In this document: positions 63,820 through 64,000 of the stretch, one piece after another
Position numbering within the stretch: the first letter of the stretch is position 1
How the letters are laid out: each line of letters opens with the position of its first letter
Assembly (NCBI GenBank): GCA_964017045.1
Contig: OZ024802.1
Coordinates: 6,494,413 to 6,558,412, forward strand
Length of the DNA stretch: 64,000 nucleotides
Direction of reading: 5' to 3'
Source of the DNA: Omphiscola glabra
Lineage: Eukaryota; Mollusca; Gastropoda; Lymnaeidae
Notes under the pieces: generated by a model
Told to the model about the DNA's origin: nothing
The model's database searches: none
What the model saw: the letters and a program-made list of their open reading frames with translations, nothing else
Made by a program: the position numbers and the translations under genes

Positions 63820-64000
63820 GTAAGTTGACTTTTTAAAATGTACTTTCAAAATTGTTGAGTATATTAATTAGTTGAATATATTAATGAGTTGAATATCTAA
63901 TCAAATTTACAAAATTTTATCTCAAAAAAGAACTTATGTTAAAAAAGTTTGTATGACATTGTTGTAAATTTAAGTTGACCTTGAAAAATAAAATCTCATC

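Overview
The window is animal nuclear DNA: AT-rich, intron-heavy, with GT-AG introns and no bacterial-style gene packing. It holds the middle of one very large plus-strand gene that I identify as twitchin, the giant titin-like kinase of invertebrate muscle. I find 52 exons (7,981 coding nt, about 2,660 codons, one unbroken reading frame through every splice). They encode 27 domains: 12 immunoglobulin (Ig) and 15 fibronectin type III (Fn3), in the order I-I-I-I-FF-I-FF-I-FFF-I-FF-I-FFF-II-FF-II-F, then a linker. The gene starts before base 1. The last exon ends in the basic/Tyr-rich linker that precedes the kinase in twitchins, so the kinase should lie just beyond the window. From memory, mollusc (Mytilus) twitchin has 15 Fn3 domains, the number seen here, so I suggest a mollusc, possibly a gastropod; this is inference.

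Layout. 1-102: 3' half of an Ig exon. 103-15239: a 15 kb intron carrying an antisense nested gene (1782 to about 6080, perhaps to 6610) for an uncharacterised protein with several ubiquitin-like folds, a 65-bp satellite of about 40 copies (8876-11492), two short hAT-type elements with 8-bp target duplications, and a large inverted repeat. 15240-22599: three more Ig domains. 23064-57534: the mixed Ig/Fn3 region. 58604-63819: Fn3-Fn3-Ig-Ig-Fn3 and the pre-kinase linker. Every intron that separates two domains is phase 1; introns inside domains are phase 0, 1 or 2.

The most striking property is the introns. About 40 tandem minisatellites (units 11 to about 90 bp) fill them, and several are not random. 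Their repeat unit is a copy of the adjacent exon-intron junction, so exon end plus 5' splice site, or 3' splice site plus exon start, has been multiplied many times. The clearest cases are at 103-512, 4138-4470 (nested gene), 24928-26766 (about 59 copies of a 3' splice site), 36575-37165, 60232-60795 and 62255-62620. One array (39721-40368) is instead an AG-free pyrimidine-rich tract directly before an acceptor. Other arrays appear to have grown from transposon ends (13310-13617, 43567-43885, 46015-46370) or from LINE coding sequence (49550-50035). This suggests minisatellite birth at splice junctions and mobile-element ends, and poses a question about how correct splice sites are chosen among dozens of near-identical decoys.

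Limits: exon calls rest on reading frame, domain motifs and splice consensus only. No database search or transcript data were available. Repeat copy numbers are estimates.
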